From NCBI GenBank assembly GCA_902611845.1, contig CACMAX010000001.1, forward strand, positions 124,001 through 188,000: a stretch of DNA of 64,000 nt, read 5' to 3'. The translations under genes were made by a program, and so were the position numbers. A model generated the notes under the pieces. It was not told the origin of the DNA. It did no database searches and saw only the letters and a list, made by a program, of their open reading frames with translations. Of the stretch, positions 1-8,299 are shown piece after piece. Origin of the DNA: an uncultured Pelagibacteraceae bacterium. GTDB lineage: Bacteria; Pseudomonadota; Alphaproteobacteria; Pelagibacterales; Pelagibacteraceae. Numbering within the stretch: position 1 is the first letter of the stretch; each line of letters opens with the position of its first letter.

Positions 1-59
1 GCATTTACTCAACAATACTAAGTTATATTGCGCTACTACTCCCACTTGCAATTAAATAA
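1..59 (+). CDS. 3' end of a probable membrane protein (partial)
   Basis: The frame beginning at base 3 is open to a TAA at 57-59 and reads IYSTILSYIALLLPLAIK, a hydrophobic stretch ending in a lysine, as expected of the last membrane helix of a permease. Only 18 codons are visible, so the family cannot be named. It lies on the same strand and 46 bases ahead of the binding-protein gene at 106. A chance open frame is possible at this length. Confidence 0.4.
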   Translation, partial: IYSTILSYIALLLPLAIK

Positions 60-105
60 TTTTTGTTATTAATTTAAAATTTATTAATTAATTAAAGGGG
101 AATAA

Positions 106-1344
106 ATGAAAATAAAAAACATTTTAATTACATTTGTTTCTGCAATAGCATTATTATTTTCAACTTCAGTTGTATCATTTGCAAAAGTAGTTGGAGATAA
201 AATTATTTTAGGTGCTGCAATCTCTTTAACTGGTAAGTATTCATCTAATGGTGTTCATACTCAAAACGGCTATAACATGGCTGTTGACAGAATTAACAGT
301 ATGGGTGGAGTAAAAGTTGGAGGAAAAACTTATAAGTTTGATATTATTTATTACGATGATGAGTCAAACCCAAAAAGAGCAGCTCAGCTAGCAGAAAGAT
401 TAATCTCACAAGATAAAGTAGAGTTCATGCTTGGGCCATACAGTTCTGGTTTAACAAAAGCGATTGCACCAGTAACAGAAAAATATGGTGTACCAATGGT
501 TGAGGCTAACGGTGCTTCTAGATCTTTGTTTACGAAAGGTTACAAATATCTATTTGCGGTATTAGCACCAGCAAACTTGTATCTTGATGTAGCGATAAGA
601 ACAGCTGTTGAGTTAAATGGTGGTAAAGGTGTAAGAATTGCACAAGCTTTTGAGCAAGATGCATTCTCTCAAGACGTCAGATTAGGTATTTTAGATGCTG
701 CTAAAGAAACTGGATCTGAAATTATAATTGACGACAAACTTCCAAAAGAGCTTAATGATATGGCAGCTACATTAGTTAAAGTAAAACAAATGAAGCCAGA
801 TGTATTGGTTGTTTCAGGTCATACAAAAGGAGCTTTGACAGCTATAAGACAAATTTCAGAAATGAAAGTTGACGTTCCAATGTTGGCAATGACACACTGT
901 GATGCTGCAAAATTATCAAAGCAACATGGTAAAAATTCTCAATATGCATTATGCGCTTCTCAATGGCATAAAACATTAACTTACAAAGATGATTTCTTTA
1001 AAGATGGTATGACATATGCGGCAGATTTTGAAAAAGAATTTGGCTATGATCCACCATATCAATCTGCAGAGTCTTCAGCTGCACTGTTAGTATTTAAAGA
1101 TGCTTTTGAAAGAGCTAATACTTTTGATCAGAAAAAAGTAAGAGATGCTCTTGCTGCAACTAACATGCAAACATTCTATGGAAATATTAAATTTGCACCT
1201 GGTGGTCAAAATGTTGACAAACCAATGGTACTTTTCCAAGTAATGTGTGATGATGCTGGTAAGTGTGAAAATAAAGTTGTTGCTCCATTAAAATGGGCTT
1301 CAGCTGAATTAATACACCCAGTACCAAAGTGGTCTGAAAGATAA
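106..1344 (+). CDS. livK: Amino-acid ABC transporter periplasmic binding protein (LivK-type)
   Basis: This is a 412-residue periplasmic solute-binding protein of the branched-chain/polar amino-acid (HAAT) class. A signal peptide occupies about residues 1-26 (KIKN basic start, hydrophobic core, cleavage near SFA-KVV). The mature part opens with the typical IILGAAISLTGKYSSNG strand and loop and continues as two Peripla_BP_6 lobes. A purine-rich ribosome site (AAAGGGG) precedes the ATG. It heads a gene set in which LivH, LivM, LivG and LivF homologues follow on the same strand, separated from it by a strong terminator, so it is probably made in excess of the membrane parts. Ligand: an amino acid or related acid; sequence alone does not say which, and urea- or amide-binding relatives exist. 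Confidence 0.93.
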   Translation: MKIKNILITFVSAIALLFSTSVVSFAKVVGDKIILGAAISLTGKYSSNGVHTQNGYNMAVDRINSMGGVKVGGKTYKFDIIYYDDESNPKRAAQLAERLISQDKVEFMLGPYSSGLTKAIAPVTEKYGVPMVEANGASRSLFTKGYKYLFAVLAPANLYLDVAIRTAVELNGGKGVRIAQAFEQDAFSQDVRLGILDAAKETGSEIIIDDKLPKELNDMAATLVKVKQMKPDVLVVSGHTKGALTAIRQISEMKVDVPMLAMTHCDAAKLSKQHGKNSQYALCASQWHKTLTYKDDFFKDGMTYAADFEKEFGYDPPYQSAESSAALLVFKDAFERANTFDQKKVRDALAATNMQTFYGNIKFAPGGQNVDKPMVLFQVMCDDAGKCENKVVAPLKWASAELIHPVPKWSER

Positions 1345-1357
1345 AAAAAAATTAATT

Positions 1358-1387
1358 AAGCCCCCTAGAAATAGGGGGCTTTTTTTT
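1358..1387 (+). terminator. Rho-independent terminator after binding-protein gene
   Basis: A 10-bp perfect stem (AAGCCCCCTA / TAGGGGGCTT) with a GAAA tetraloop is followed by a run of eight T. It lies 14 bases after the stop of the binding protein and 20 bases ahead of the permease gene. Partial read-through would give more binding protein than permease. Confidence 0.93.
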
Positions 1388-1407
1388 ATAGAAATCAAAA
1401 TTAAATT

Positions 1408-2301
1408 ATGGATTTTTTAGTCTTCCAATATCCAATGATAACCATTCAAGCATGTCTTGATGGACTTTTACTTGGAATATTATTTGCGTTAATTGCTTAT
1501 GGAATGGCACTCCAATGGGGTGTTATGAATATAATTAATATTGCTCAGGGAGACCTTGTTATATTGGGTGGTTACATCGCATATTTTATGTATCTCTATG
1601 GTATTCATCCAGCTTGGGGAGTGATTGTCTCTCCTATAATTATGTATTTTGTTGGTATTGCAATTTATAAATTAGTTATAAATAAAGTTGTAGACAGAGA
1701 TCTATTCATTTCAATATTAGCGACTTTTGGAATTAGTATTCTTTTCATGCAGTTAATGAACTTTGCATTTGGAGCAGACGTTGTTTTGGCTAATTCTGGA
1801 TACGGGACCACAATGTTGTTTGATAATAACGTTGTTTTGCCGAACTCTAAAATATTTTCTGCCTTTATAAGTATTGTATTTGCAATTTGTTTAGTTGTTT
1901 ATATGAAAAGATCAAAATTAGGTCGTGCTATTAGAGCAACAGCTCAAAACGCAAGAGCTGCAAAAATTTTAGGTGTTGATACTGAAAAAGTTTATGCAGC
2001 AACCTTTGGAATAAACGCAGCATTATGTGGTGTAGCTGGAGCGTTAATTTCAATAACATTTACGATCCACCCTTACATGGGATTACCTTACACCATAAGA
2101 TCATTTATGATTGTAATTGTTGCGGGATTAGGAAATTTACCTGGAGTAGCAATGTCAGGTATGGGACTAGGAATATTTGAGGAATTTGCTGACTATATTC
2201 TTGGTACAGAATTTAGAATTGGTTCAGTATTTTTATTATTAGTTTTAATTTTAGTTTACAGAAGATTTAAACTTTCCAGAAAAAGAGAGTACTTGAAGTG
2301 A
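1408..2301 (+). CDS. livH: Branched-chain amino-acid ABC permease LivH-type
   Basis: The 297-residue integral membrane protein is of the BPD_transp_2 (LivH) family and forms one half of the transmembrane channel. About eight hydrophobic segments are visible. Family landmarks are GVMNIINIAQGDLV near residue 40 and GVDTEKVYAATFGINAALCGVAGAL near residues 190-215, followed by the glycine-rich VAGLGNLPGV loop near 245. Length is normal. Its stop overlaps the GTG of the next small ORF by four bases (GTGA), so the genes are translationally linked. It pairs with the LivM-type protein at 2467. Confidence 0.93.
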   Translation: MDFLVFQYPMITIQACLDGLLLGILFALIAYGMALQWGVMNIINIAQGDLVILGGYIAYFMYLYGIHPAWGVIVSPIIMYFVGIAIYKLVINKVVDRDLFISILATFGISILFMQLMNFAFGADVVLANSGYGTTMLFDNNVVLPNSKIFSAFISIVFAICLVVYMKRSKLGRAIRATAQNARAAKILGVDTEKVYAATFGINAALCGVAGALISITFTIHPYMGLPYTIRSFMIVIVAGLGNLPGVAMSGMGLGIFEEFADYILGTEFRIGSVFLLLVLILVYRRFKLSRKREYLK

Positions 2302-2480
2302 GAAAAGCTAAAATTAAAGACGATAATGGTAAACTGATAGAAATAGATATTGAAAAATTTAAAAAACATTTAGATGAATATCATTCTACTGGATCTAGTC
2401 TTCATGAAGAAAATGGACATTATTTTACAGTTGATAAAGATTTTAGAGATAAAATAGAGAGTTTATATGAACAAAAATAG
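2298..2480 (+). CDS. 60-residue hypothetical protein between livH and livM
   Basis: A short charged soluble protein starting with GTG inside the stop of livH (GTGA overlap) and running 14 bases into livM. It has no membrane segment or signal peptide. The sequence is rich in K, E and D, with a strand-like KIKDDNGKLIEIDIEKFKK start and a helical DKDFRDKIESLYEQK end. I do not recognise a family. Tight overlap on both sides with transporter genes and charge pattern typical of a folded small protein argue that it is real. It could be an accessory subunit or regulator of the transporter, but nothing in the sequence proves this. Confidence 0.7.
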   Translation: MRKAKIKDDNGKLIEIDIEKFKKHLDEYHSTGSSLHEENGHYFTVDKDFRDKIESLYEQK

Positions 2481-3519
2481 TTGGATTTTATATATAGGAA
2501 TTTTGGTTTTTGGTTTAATTGCACCATTTATTTTTCCAGCTTTTAAAGTGCAATTATCAATTCTATGTGTATTAATTGTCCTTGCAACTACTTGGAATAT
2601 CCAAGGTGGTGAAATGGGCTATAATTCATTCGGAAACATTCTTTTTTATGGATTAGGGATGTATCTTTGTGCATCTGTTCAGGTTGGTATGTTTTTTCCA
2701 TTAGCTGAGTGGACTGAAAGTGGAGGAGAAAAAACTTTCGTTCATACACCTTCACAATTTTTTCAAGGCATGGCAGTAGGTCTTGTAGTTGCTGCGGTAG
2801 TCCCTACAATAGTTGCAGGATTAATAGGTTATTCAATTTTAGGATTAAGAGGTCATTACTTTGCAATATGTACATTGGGTTTAGGAGTTGCAGCAGGTGA
2901 AATTTCTGGAGGTATTGAAATTATCGGAGCTGGACAAGGCTTTACCACTCCTCCTTTTCCAAACATAGGTGGTTTAGAGGCAAGAGGTGAATTTTTTTAT
3001 TTTTTAAGTTTTGGCGCACTGGTACTCACATTCATTGCTGTAAGAGCAATTTATACAACAAGATTTAGATTAATACTGAATGCGATCAGAGATAATGAAG
3101 ACAAGGCTGAAGCAATGGGAATAGAGACTATGAAATATAAAATTTCTGGATGGATGATCTCAGCTTTCTTTTGTGGTCTTGCTGGTGGAATAATGGGAGG
3201 TTTAGTAGGTTATATCGACTCAACCGATGTTGCATTTGATGGAAGAGAAATGGGAGTATTCATGGTTTTGATGGCAATCCTTGGAGGTAAAGGAACTTTA
3301 TGGGGGCCAATAATTGGCGCAACTTTATTTCATTTTTTTAAAGAAGGTTTTTGGACATTCTTCCTTGGTTGGCAGTATGTTGCATTAGGAGTTTTAATTG
3401 TAGTTATAGTAATTTATTTCCCAGAGGGATTAATGGGATGGTTAAGAGAAAAATATCCAGAAAGATTTGGTGAAGTTGTTGATGAAGCAGATCGAAAAGC
3501 ACAGGTAGAATTAAAATGA
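2467..3519 (+). CDS. livM: Branched-chain amino-acid ABC permease LivM-type
   Basis: The 350-residue membrane protein is the LivM half of the transporter. It has about ten hydrophobic segments, the GLRGHYFAICTLGLG region near residue 128, the cytoplasmic coupling helix RAIRDNEDKAEAMGIETMKYK near 190-210, and the GGKGTLWGPIIGA loop near 270-280. The C-terminus is hydrophilic (WLREKYPERFGEVVDEADRK). A loop near residues 75-95 (WTESGGEKTFVHTPSQ) is larger than in minimal LivM proteins. The start overlaps the preceding small ORF by 14 bases, and its stop overlaps livG by four (ATGA). Confidence 0.93.
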   Translation: MNKNSWILYIGILVFGLIAPFIFPAFKVQLSILCVLIVLATTWNIQGGEMGYNSFGNILFYGLGMYLCASVQVGMFFPLAEWTESGGEKTFVHTPSQFFQGMAVGLVVAAVVPTIVAGLIGYSILGLRGHYFAICTLGLGVAAGEISGGIEIIGAGQGFTTPPFPNIGGLEARGEFFYFLSFGALVLTFIAVRAIYTTRFRLILNAIRDNEDKAEAMGIETMKYKISGWMISAFFCGLAGGIMGGLVGYIDSTDVAFDGREMGVFMVLMAILGGKGTLWGPIIGATLFHFFKEGFWTFFLGWQYVALGVLIVVIVIYFPEGLMGWLREKYPERFGEVVDEADRKAQVELK

Positions 3520-4256
3520 GTATTTTAGAAGTAAACAACGTAAGTAAATCATTTGGTGGTGTTAAAGCTAATGTAGATATTTCAATGTCGGTTGAAAAAG
3601 GAAAGATAGTTGGTCTTATAGGACCTAATGGATCTGGTAAAACTACATTGTTTAATTCGATAGTTGGCACATATCCAATAGACAATGGTTCAATTAAGTT
3701 TAATGGAAAAGAAGTATCAGAATTACCAGTACCAGTAATTGCAAAACTAGGATTACTAAGAACATTTCAGCAAACTAGAATTTATGGAAAATTAAATTGT
3801 GTAGATAATATGCTTATAAGTCACAAAGGCAGTGATGAAAGTTTATTTAAAATATTCTCAAAAATTCCAAAAGAGCTTTCAGAAAAAGCAGAAAATTTAC
3901 TTAATTTTGTTGGCTTGTATCAAAAAAGAAAACTTAGAGCAGGAGACTTATCTTTTGGTCAGCAAAAGTTATTAGAACTTGCAATGGCACTAATGAATGA
4001 ACCAGAAATGCTATTATTAGACGAGCCAACAGCAGGTATAAACCCTACTTTAATTAATGGAATTATTGATAGACTGATCAAAGTTAATCAAGATTTTGGA
4101 ATAACATTACTTGTTATTGAGCACAATATGAGAGTAATTATGCAATTAGCTGAAGATATATTTTGTCTTGCTCACGGCAAAATGCTTGCAAATGGCACTC
4201 CAGAAGAGATTAAAAATGACAAAAGAGTAGTTGATGCATATTTGGGGGCTCAATAA
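3516..4256 (+). CDS. livG: Amino-acid ABC transporter ATPase LivG-type
   Basis: A 246-residue cytoplasmic ATP-binding subunit. Walker A is GPNGSGKTT near residues 36-44, the signature is LSFGQQKLLELAMAL near 144, and Walker B is MLLLDEPTAGINP near 165. The signature reads SFGQ where SGGQ is usual, a common LivG variant. The switch histidine is in VIEHNMRVI. The ATG overlaps the livM stop (ATGA), and the stop shares one base with the next ATG (TAATG), so production is coupled across the operon. It should form a heterodimer with the product of 4256. Confidence 0.93.
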   Translation: MSILEVNNVSKSFGGVKANVDISMSVEKGKIVGLIGPNGSGKTTLFNSIVGTYPIDNGSIKFNGKEVSELPVPVIAKLGLLRTFQQTRIYGKLNCVDNMLISHKGSDESLFKIFSKIPKELSEKAENLLNFVGLYQKRKLRAGDLSFGQQKLLELAMALMNEPEMLLLDEPTAGINPTLINGIIDRLIKVNQDFGITLLVIEHNMRVIMQLAEDIFCLAHGKMLANGTPEEIKNDKRVVDAYLGAQ

Positions 4257-5041
4257 TGTCTAATCAATATGAAGTTTTAGGAAAAGCACCTGGTGCAGAA
4301 GATTTAAAAAACTTATCTTCTGAAGATATTCATTTAACAATAAAAAATTTGAATGCTGGATATGGTAAAATGGAGATTTTACATAATTTTGATTTATTTG
4401 TAAGCAAAGCACAATCATTATGTTTAATTGGTCCTAATGGAGCAGGCAAATCAACAATACTTCATTCAATATATGGGTTTACAAATATTTTCTCAGGTAA
4501 AATAGAAATCGATGGAAAAGAAATAACTAATTTAACTCCAGCTGAAAAATTGAAGTCAGTTGGTATAGCTTATATTCTGCAAGATAACTCAGTTTTTCCA
4601 GATATGACTGTAGAGGAAAATTTATTAATGGGTGGTTTTATTAAAGATAAAACAGAAGAGTCATATCAAGAGGCAGAAAAAATTTTAGATAAATATGAAA
4701 GATTAAGAAATAGAAGAAATCAACCAGCAAAAGTTTTATCAGGTGGTGAAAGAAGATTATTAGAAATATCAAGAGCCTTAGTAATGAAACCTTCTGTTCT
4801 TTTGGTTGATGAACCTTCTATTGGACTAGAGCCGAGATATATTGATATGGTATTTGAGATTTTAGGTGACCTACAAAAAAATGAAAAGAAAACAATTATT
4901 CTAGTTGAGCAAAATGCCAAAAAAGGTTTAGAGTTTTCTGATATAGGATATGTATTAGTATCTGGCCAAACGGCAATAGCTGGAAGAGGTGATGATTTAC
5001 TGAAAAATGATGATGTTGGACGTCTATTTCTAGGCGGATGA
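4256..5041 (+). CDS. livF: Amino-acid ABC transporter ATPase LivF-type
   Basis: A 261-residue ATP-binding subunit. Walker A is GPNGAGKST near residues 58-66, the signature is LSGGERRLLEISRAL near 160, Walker B is VLLVDEPSIGLEP near 181, and the switch histidine position is replaced by Gln in LVEQNAKKG as in other LivF proteins. About 28 residues precede the usual ABC start, including the acidic GAEDLKNLSSEDIH stretch, so this protein carries an N-terminal extension relative to its paralogue at 9088. The start is fixed by the TAATG junction with livG. Confidence 0.92.
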   Translation: MSNQYEVLGKAPGAEDLKNLSSEDIHLTIKNLNAGYGKMEILHNFDLFVSKAQSLCLIGPNGAGKSTILHSIYGFTNIFSGKIEIDGKEITNLTPAEKLKSVGIAYILQDNSVFPDMTVEENLLMGGFIKDKTEESYQEAEKILDKYERLRNRRNQPAKVLSGGERRLLEISRALVMKPSVLLVDEPSIGLEPRYIDMVFEILGDLQKNEKKTIILVEQNAKKGLEFSDIGYVLVSGQTAIAGRGDDLLKNDDVGRLFLGG

Positions 5042-5742
5042 TTAATTCAAAATACTTTTTTAAAGGAATTCTTTGTGCAAAAGAATTTGATAGCCCTGCA
5101 ATTGCTCTTGGATTAAGTTTTTTAGCAATTGGAGCTTTATTAAAAAATTTAGGTTTTACAATTCAAGAAAGTATTTTTTCTACCTTTTTAACTTATGCAT
5201 TACCTGGCTCACTTGTGATGGCAGAGTCGATATTGATAGGAGTTTCATTACTTAATTTGTTTTTTGCTGTTTGGTTGGTGAACGCAAGGTTGTATCCGAT
5301 GACTGTATCTTTAATGCCATTATTAAAGCATCAAAGCCAACCGAGGTGGAAGTATTATCTTTCATGCCATTTTGTTGCGGTATCTTCGTGGTTAATCCTT
5401 AAAAATAATTATAAAGAAATTGAAAAGAAATATAGAGTCGATTTTTGGATTGGAATTGGAACTGCAACTTGGTTGATAGCAATTTTTTCAACTATCTTAG
5501 GTTATTACTCAGCTGATTTCTTAAATAGAGAGATGATGATTGGACTAGCTATAATTAATCCAATTTATTTTACTTGCACAATGATAGGGGTGATGAGGTC
5601 TATACAATTAAATGTTTCAATAATTTTAGGAGCTATCTTAGGACCTTTATTTTACCTTATTAGCCCTGATTGGTGTGTTTTGATCGGTGGGTTTATAGCT
5701 GGAACTGTTGCTTTTGTAATAGGAGAGAAAAATGTCAGCTAA
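5038..5742 (+). CDS. azlC: AzlC-family branched-chain amino-acid exporter, large subunit
   Basis: The 234-residue membrane protein belongs to the AzlC family. The landmarks are FLTYALPGSLVMAESIL near residues 50-65 and the VNARLYPMTVSLMPLLK segment near 80-96. With AzlD it exports branched-chain or other amino acids across the inner membrane. It overlaps livF by four bases and azlD by eleven, so import and export genes are in one transcript. That suggests relief of amino-acid overflow or exchange, as an inference. Five or six membrane segments are visible. Confidence 0.88.
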   Translation: MINSKYFFKGILCAKEFDSPAIALGLSFLAIGALLKNLGFTIQESIFSTFLTYALPGSLVMAESILIGVSLLNLFFAVWLVNARLYPMTVSLMPLLKHQSQPRWKYYLSCHFVAVSSWLILKNNYKEIEKKYRVDFWIGIGTATWLIAIFSTILGYYSADFLNREMMIGLAIINPIYFTCTMIGVMRSIQLNVSIILGAILGPLFYLISPDWCVLIGGFIAGTVAFVIGEKNVS

Positions 5743-6058
5743 TATTGTTTTAATAATAGTTATTACGTCTTTAGCTACTTATATTTCAAGGTTTTTAGGA
5801 GCTTTTACTTCTGAAATAATAGATGAAAATACTAAAATATATAGGTGGTTTAATTATTTAGCCTATTCGACATTGGCGGCTTTAATTTCCAGAATGATAA
5901 TATTTCCAGCTGGTGCACTTTCTGACAGTAATTACTTGTCCAGATTTATTGTTGTGCTTTTAGCAATAATAATTTTTAAATTAACTAGAAATAATTTAGT
6001 TTACCCAACTTTATTCTCTGCTATCATTATGTTTTTACTAAGTAGCTTTACGATATAA
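5732..6058 (+). CDS. azlD: AzlD-family exporter small subunit
   Basis: A 108-residue hydrophobic protein with three to four membrane segments and the AzlD hallmark SLATYISRFLGAF near residues 13-25 followed by RWFNYLAYSTLAALISRM near 38-55. Length matches the family. It partners AzlC, whose gene it overlaps by 11 bases, and its stop is directly followed by the ATG of the pentapeptide-repeat gene without spacer. Confidence 0.87.
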   Translation: MSANIVLIIVITSLATYISRFLGAFTSEIIDENTKIYRWFNYLAYSTLAALISRMIIFPAGALSDSNYLSRFIVVLLAIIIFKLTRNNLVYPTLFSAIIMFLLSSFTI

Positions 6059-6565
6059 ATGAAAAAAATTATTTTACTATTATTCTTAATATTAATACCA
6101 GGTATTTCACAAGCAGCATGTGATGATCCTTTAACTGATGGAGTTGATTATACTAACTGTAGATTTTCAGATGGACAAGATTTGCAAGGTAGTTATTTGC
6201 CCAACTCAAACTTATCATTCGCAAGTTTTATACAAGTAAATTTTGATAAAAGTATTATGATGAATTCTAACTTGTCATTTGGAACTTTTCCAGAGTCAAC
6301 ATTTATTAGAGCTAACTTATATGAGTCAACTCTAGTTGGTGGAAATTTTGAAAAAGCTAATTTTACAGGAGCCAATATGACAAGAGTTGATTTTATGGGC
6401 TCAACATTAATTGAAGCAAATTTTCAAAATGCAAATTTAATGGAAGCTAACTTTACTTCATCGAATATGACCAATGCTAATTTTGATGGAGCAAATTTAA
6501 TTGGAGCAACATGGACTAATGGTGAAACATGTGGACCAAATTCAATTGGAGTTTGTAACAAATAA
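6059..6565 (+). CDS. Secreted pentapeptide-repeat protein
   Basis: A 168-residue protein with a clear signal peptide at residues 1-20 (KK start, long hydrophobic run, cleavage after SQA) and about eighteen tandem A(N/D)LXX-type pentapeptide units between residues 40 and 152 (for example NSNLSF, ANLYE, ANFTGANMT, ANFDGANLI). Such repeats form a right-handed square beta-helix. Cysteines sit both near the mature start and near the end (CGPNSIGVC), possibly disulphide-bonded in the periplasm. Its ATG follows the azlD stop immediately. The biochemical role is unknown; periplasmic members of this family are rarely characterised. Confidence 0.85.
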   Translation: MKKIILLLFLILIPGISQAACDDPLTDGVDYTNCRFSDGQDLQGSYLPNSNLSFASFIQVNFDKSIMMNSNLSFGTFPESTFIRANLYESTLVGGNFEKANFTGANMTRVDFMGSTLIEANFQNANLMEANFTSSNMTNANFDGANLIGATWTNGETCGPNSIGVCNK

Positions 6566-6570
6566 TTATA

Positions 6571-7491
6571 ATGGATAGCTTAGATACTATTCAAGGGTTT
6601 GATATTTCATTTAGTGATTATTCCAAAAGAATCATCAATATTAAAATTGAGGATGAAATTATAGATAAACTAATATTTCCTTTTAAAAAATTTGATATTA
6701 CAGCTCTTGAATATAAACCTTTTACTAGATTTACACTTGCAAAATCTTTAGATGATTCAACAGGCGGAAAGCTAGGAAAATTTATAAACACTGTATTAAG
6801 AGATAGAGACACAGGGTGTTTTATTATAGGACCTAAAAATAAATCTAAAAAAATCGATAATAATTTTCTTATTAAACTATCTACAGCCGTAACACACTTA
6901 CTTGGTAATCCAAATTTTGACTCAATGGCTGGAAAATATTATGCAAGATTTCATGTTAAACATGAGGATAATAGTGATTCATATCTTAGAAAAGCATATA
7001 CAAATATGGATCTTCATACTGATGGTACTTATGTTAAAGAAAAAACTGATTGGTTATTAATGTTAAAAATGGAGGAAGAAAATGTACAAGGTGGAGAAAC
7101 TGCAATGTTGCACCTTGATGATTGGGAACATTTAGATAGTTTAACTAATGATAAAGTTGGAAAACAAAACTTCTTATGGGGCTCTCCAAAAAGTAAAAAT
7201 GTTGACTATAAAGTAGAACATCCTGTTTTTTCAGAGGATGAAAATGGAAAACCACAAATTTCTTATATTGACCAATTTCCTGAGCCTAAAAATATGGAAC
7301 AGGGACTATTTCTACAAAAATTATCAGACTCTTTAGAGGGAAGTCAAAATAAAATCGTAATGCCTTTACCAGTCGGTTTTTCTGTAGTTGCAAACAACTA
7401 TTTCTGGCTTCATGGTAGAAAACCATTTGTAGAAAATAAAAAATTATCAAGAGAATTACTAAGAATTAGAGGTTCTTTTTTTACTAATTAA
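6571..7491 (+). CDS. glaH: Glutarate 2-hydroxylase, GlaH/CsiD family
   Basis: The 306-residue protein is a non-haem Fe(II)/2-oxoglutarate dioxygenase closely resembling Escherichia coli CsiD/GlaH, which hydroxylates glutarate to L-2-hydroxyglutarate in lysine and 5-aminovalerate breakdown. Shared landmarks recalled from GlaH are ALEYKPFTRF near residue 45, DSYLRKAY near 136, LHTDGTYV at 148-155, QGGETAMLHLDDWEHLD near 173 and FWLHGRKPF near 278. Predicted iron ligands are H149, D151 and H281; an Arg in the RELLRIRG end would bind 2-oxoglutarate. It lies in the transporter operon five bases after the pentapeptide-repeat gene. No L-2-hydroxyglutarate oxidase (LhgO) is present in the window. Assignment to the family is strong, substrate inferred. 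Confidence 0.88.
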   Translation: MDSLDTIQGFDISFSDYSKRIINIKIEDEIIDKLIFPFKKFDITALEYKPFTRFTLAKSLDDSTGGKLGKFINTVLRDRDTGCFIIGPKNKSKKIDNNFLIKLSTAVTHLLGNPNFDSMAGKYYARFHVKHEDNSDSYLRKAYTNMDLHTDGTYVKEKTDWLLMLKMEEENVQGGETAMLHLDDWEHLDSLTNDKVGKQNFLWGSPKSKNVDYKVEHPVFSEDENGKPQISYIDQFPEPKNMEQGLFLQKLSDSLEGSQNKIVMPLPVGFSVVANNYFWLHGRKPFVENKKLSRELLRIRGSFFTN

Positions 7492-7524
7492 TTAATTTTA
7501 GTGATAATAATCACTTAGTTTATC

Positions 7525-8298
7525 ATGAAAATCGGATTTATTGGTACAGGACATATCTCAAAATCAGTAATCAATGGAATACTGGGATCAAAATTAAAAA
7601 TTAATAAAATAATTGTTTCAAAGAGAAATTCAAAAATTTCAAGTGAACTGAAAAGAAAAAGTAAAAAGATAAAAATATCTACTGATAATCAGGATATTAT
7701 AAATCAATCAAATTGGGTTTTTTTAGCAGTAACACCAAAGATTGGAAAAATTATTCTTCCAAAACTAAAATTTAAAAAAGGTCAAACGATAATAAGTTTT
7801 ATATCAACTATAAAAATGACAGAATTAAAAAAATATATTAAAGTCAAAACTAAGATTATTAGAGCAATTCCTTTGCCTCCAATTTCTCTTAGAAAAGGAC
7901 CAGTACCAATTTTTCCACCAGATAAACAAGTTAGAAATTTTTTTAATAAGCTTGGCACATCTGTTGAAATTAAAAATGAAAACCTATCACTAAATTTTTG
8001 GTCAACTTCATCAATGATGGCACCATTTTATGAATTACTACAAACTCTGAGTGAATGGTTAGTAAAAAAGGGAATTAATAGAAGTGACTCTCAAAAGTAT
8101 ATTACCTCGTTATTTATTGCTTTATCTGAGGATGCAAAAATTAATTCAAATAAAGATTTAAAAGTACTTGTTAAAAATTCACAAACCCCAAAAGGTTTAA
8201 ATGAGCAAGCTGTTAAAGAATTAAGAAAACTTGGATTTTATAAATCTCTCAATAAAACAGCAAATAGCGTCTTAAATAGATTAAAAAAAAGTAAGTAA
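7525..8298 (+). CDS. Pyrroline-5-carboxylate reductase-like protein
   Basis: A 257-residue protein with an N-terminal Rossmann fold (IGFIGTGHISKSVINGI, residues 3-19) and the ProC-type continuation: VFLAVTPK near 69, ISFISTIKM near 91, and RAIPLPPI near 113, where ProC has RxMPNxP. The C-terminal dimerisation helices, including the NSQTPKGLNEQAV region near 211-223 that matches the ProC TxPGGTTxxA segment only loosely, are diverged. It may reduce a cyclic imine or another substrate rather than pyrroline-5-carboxylate. It lies between glaH and a second livG, all on one strand with short spacers. Confidence 0.78.
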   Translation: MKIGFIGTGHISKSVINGILGSKLKINKIIVSKRNSKISSELKRKSKKIKISTDNQDIINQSNWVFLAVTPKIGKIILPKLKFKKGQTIISFISTIKMTELKKYIKVKTKIIRAIPLPPISLRKGPVPIFPPDKQVRNFFNKLGTSVEIKNENLSLNFWSTSSMMAPFYELLQTLSEWLVKKGINRSDSQKYITSLFIALSEDAKINSNKDLKVLVKNSQTPKGLNEQAVKELRKLGFYKSLNKTANSVLNRLKKSK

Positions 8299-8299
8299 A

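Noticed and set aside
3404..3685. Minus-strand open frame across the livM-livG junction
   Set aside because: It is antisense to two clear transporter genes and its translation shows no family pattern; such shadows are common in AT-rich DNA.
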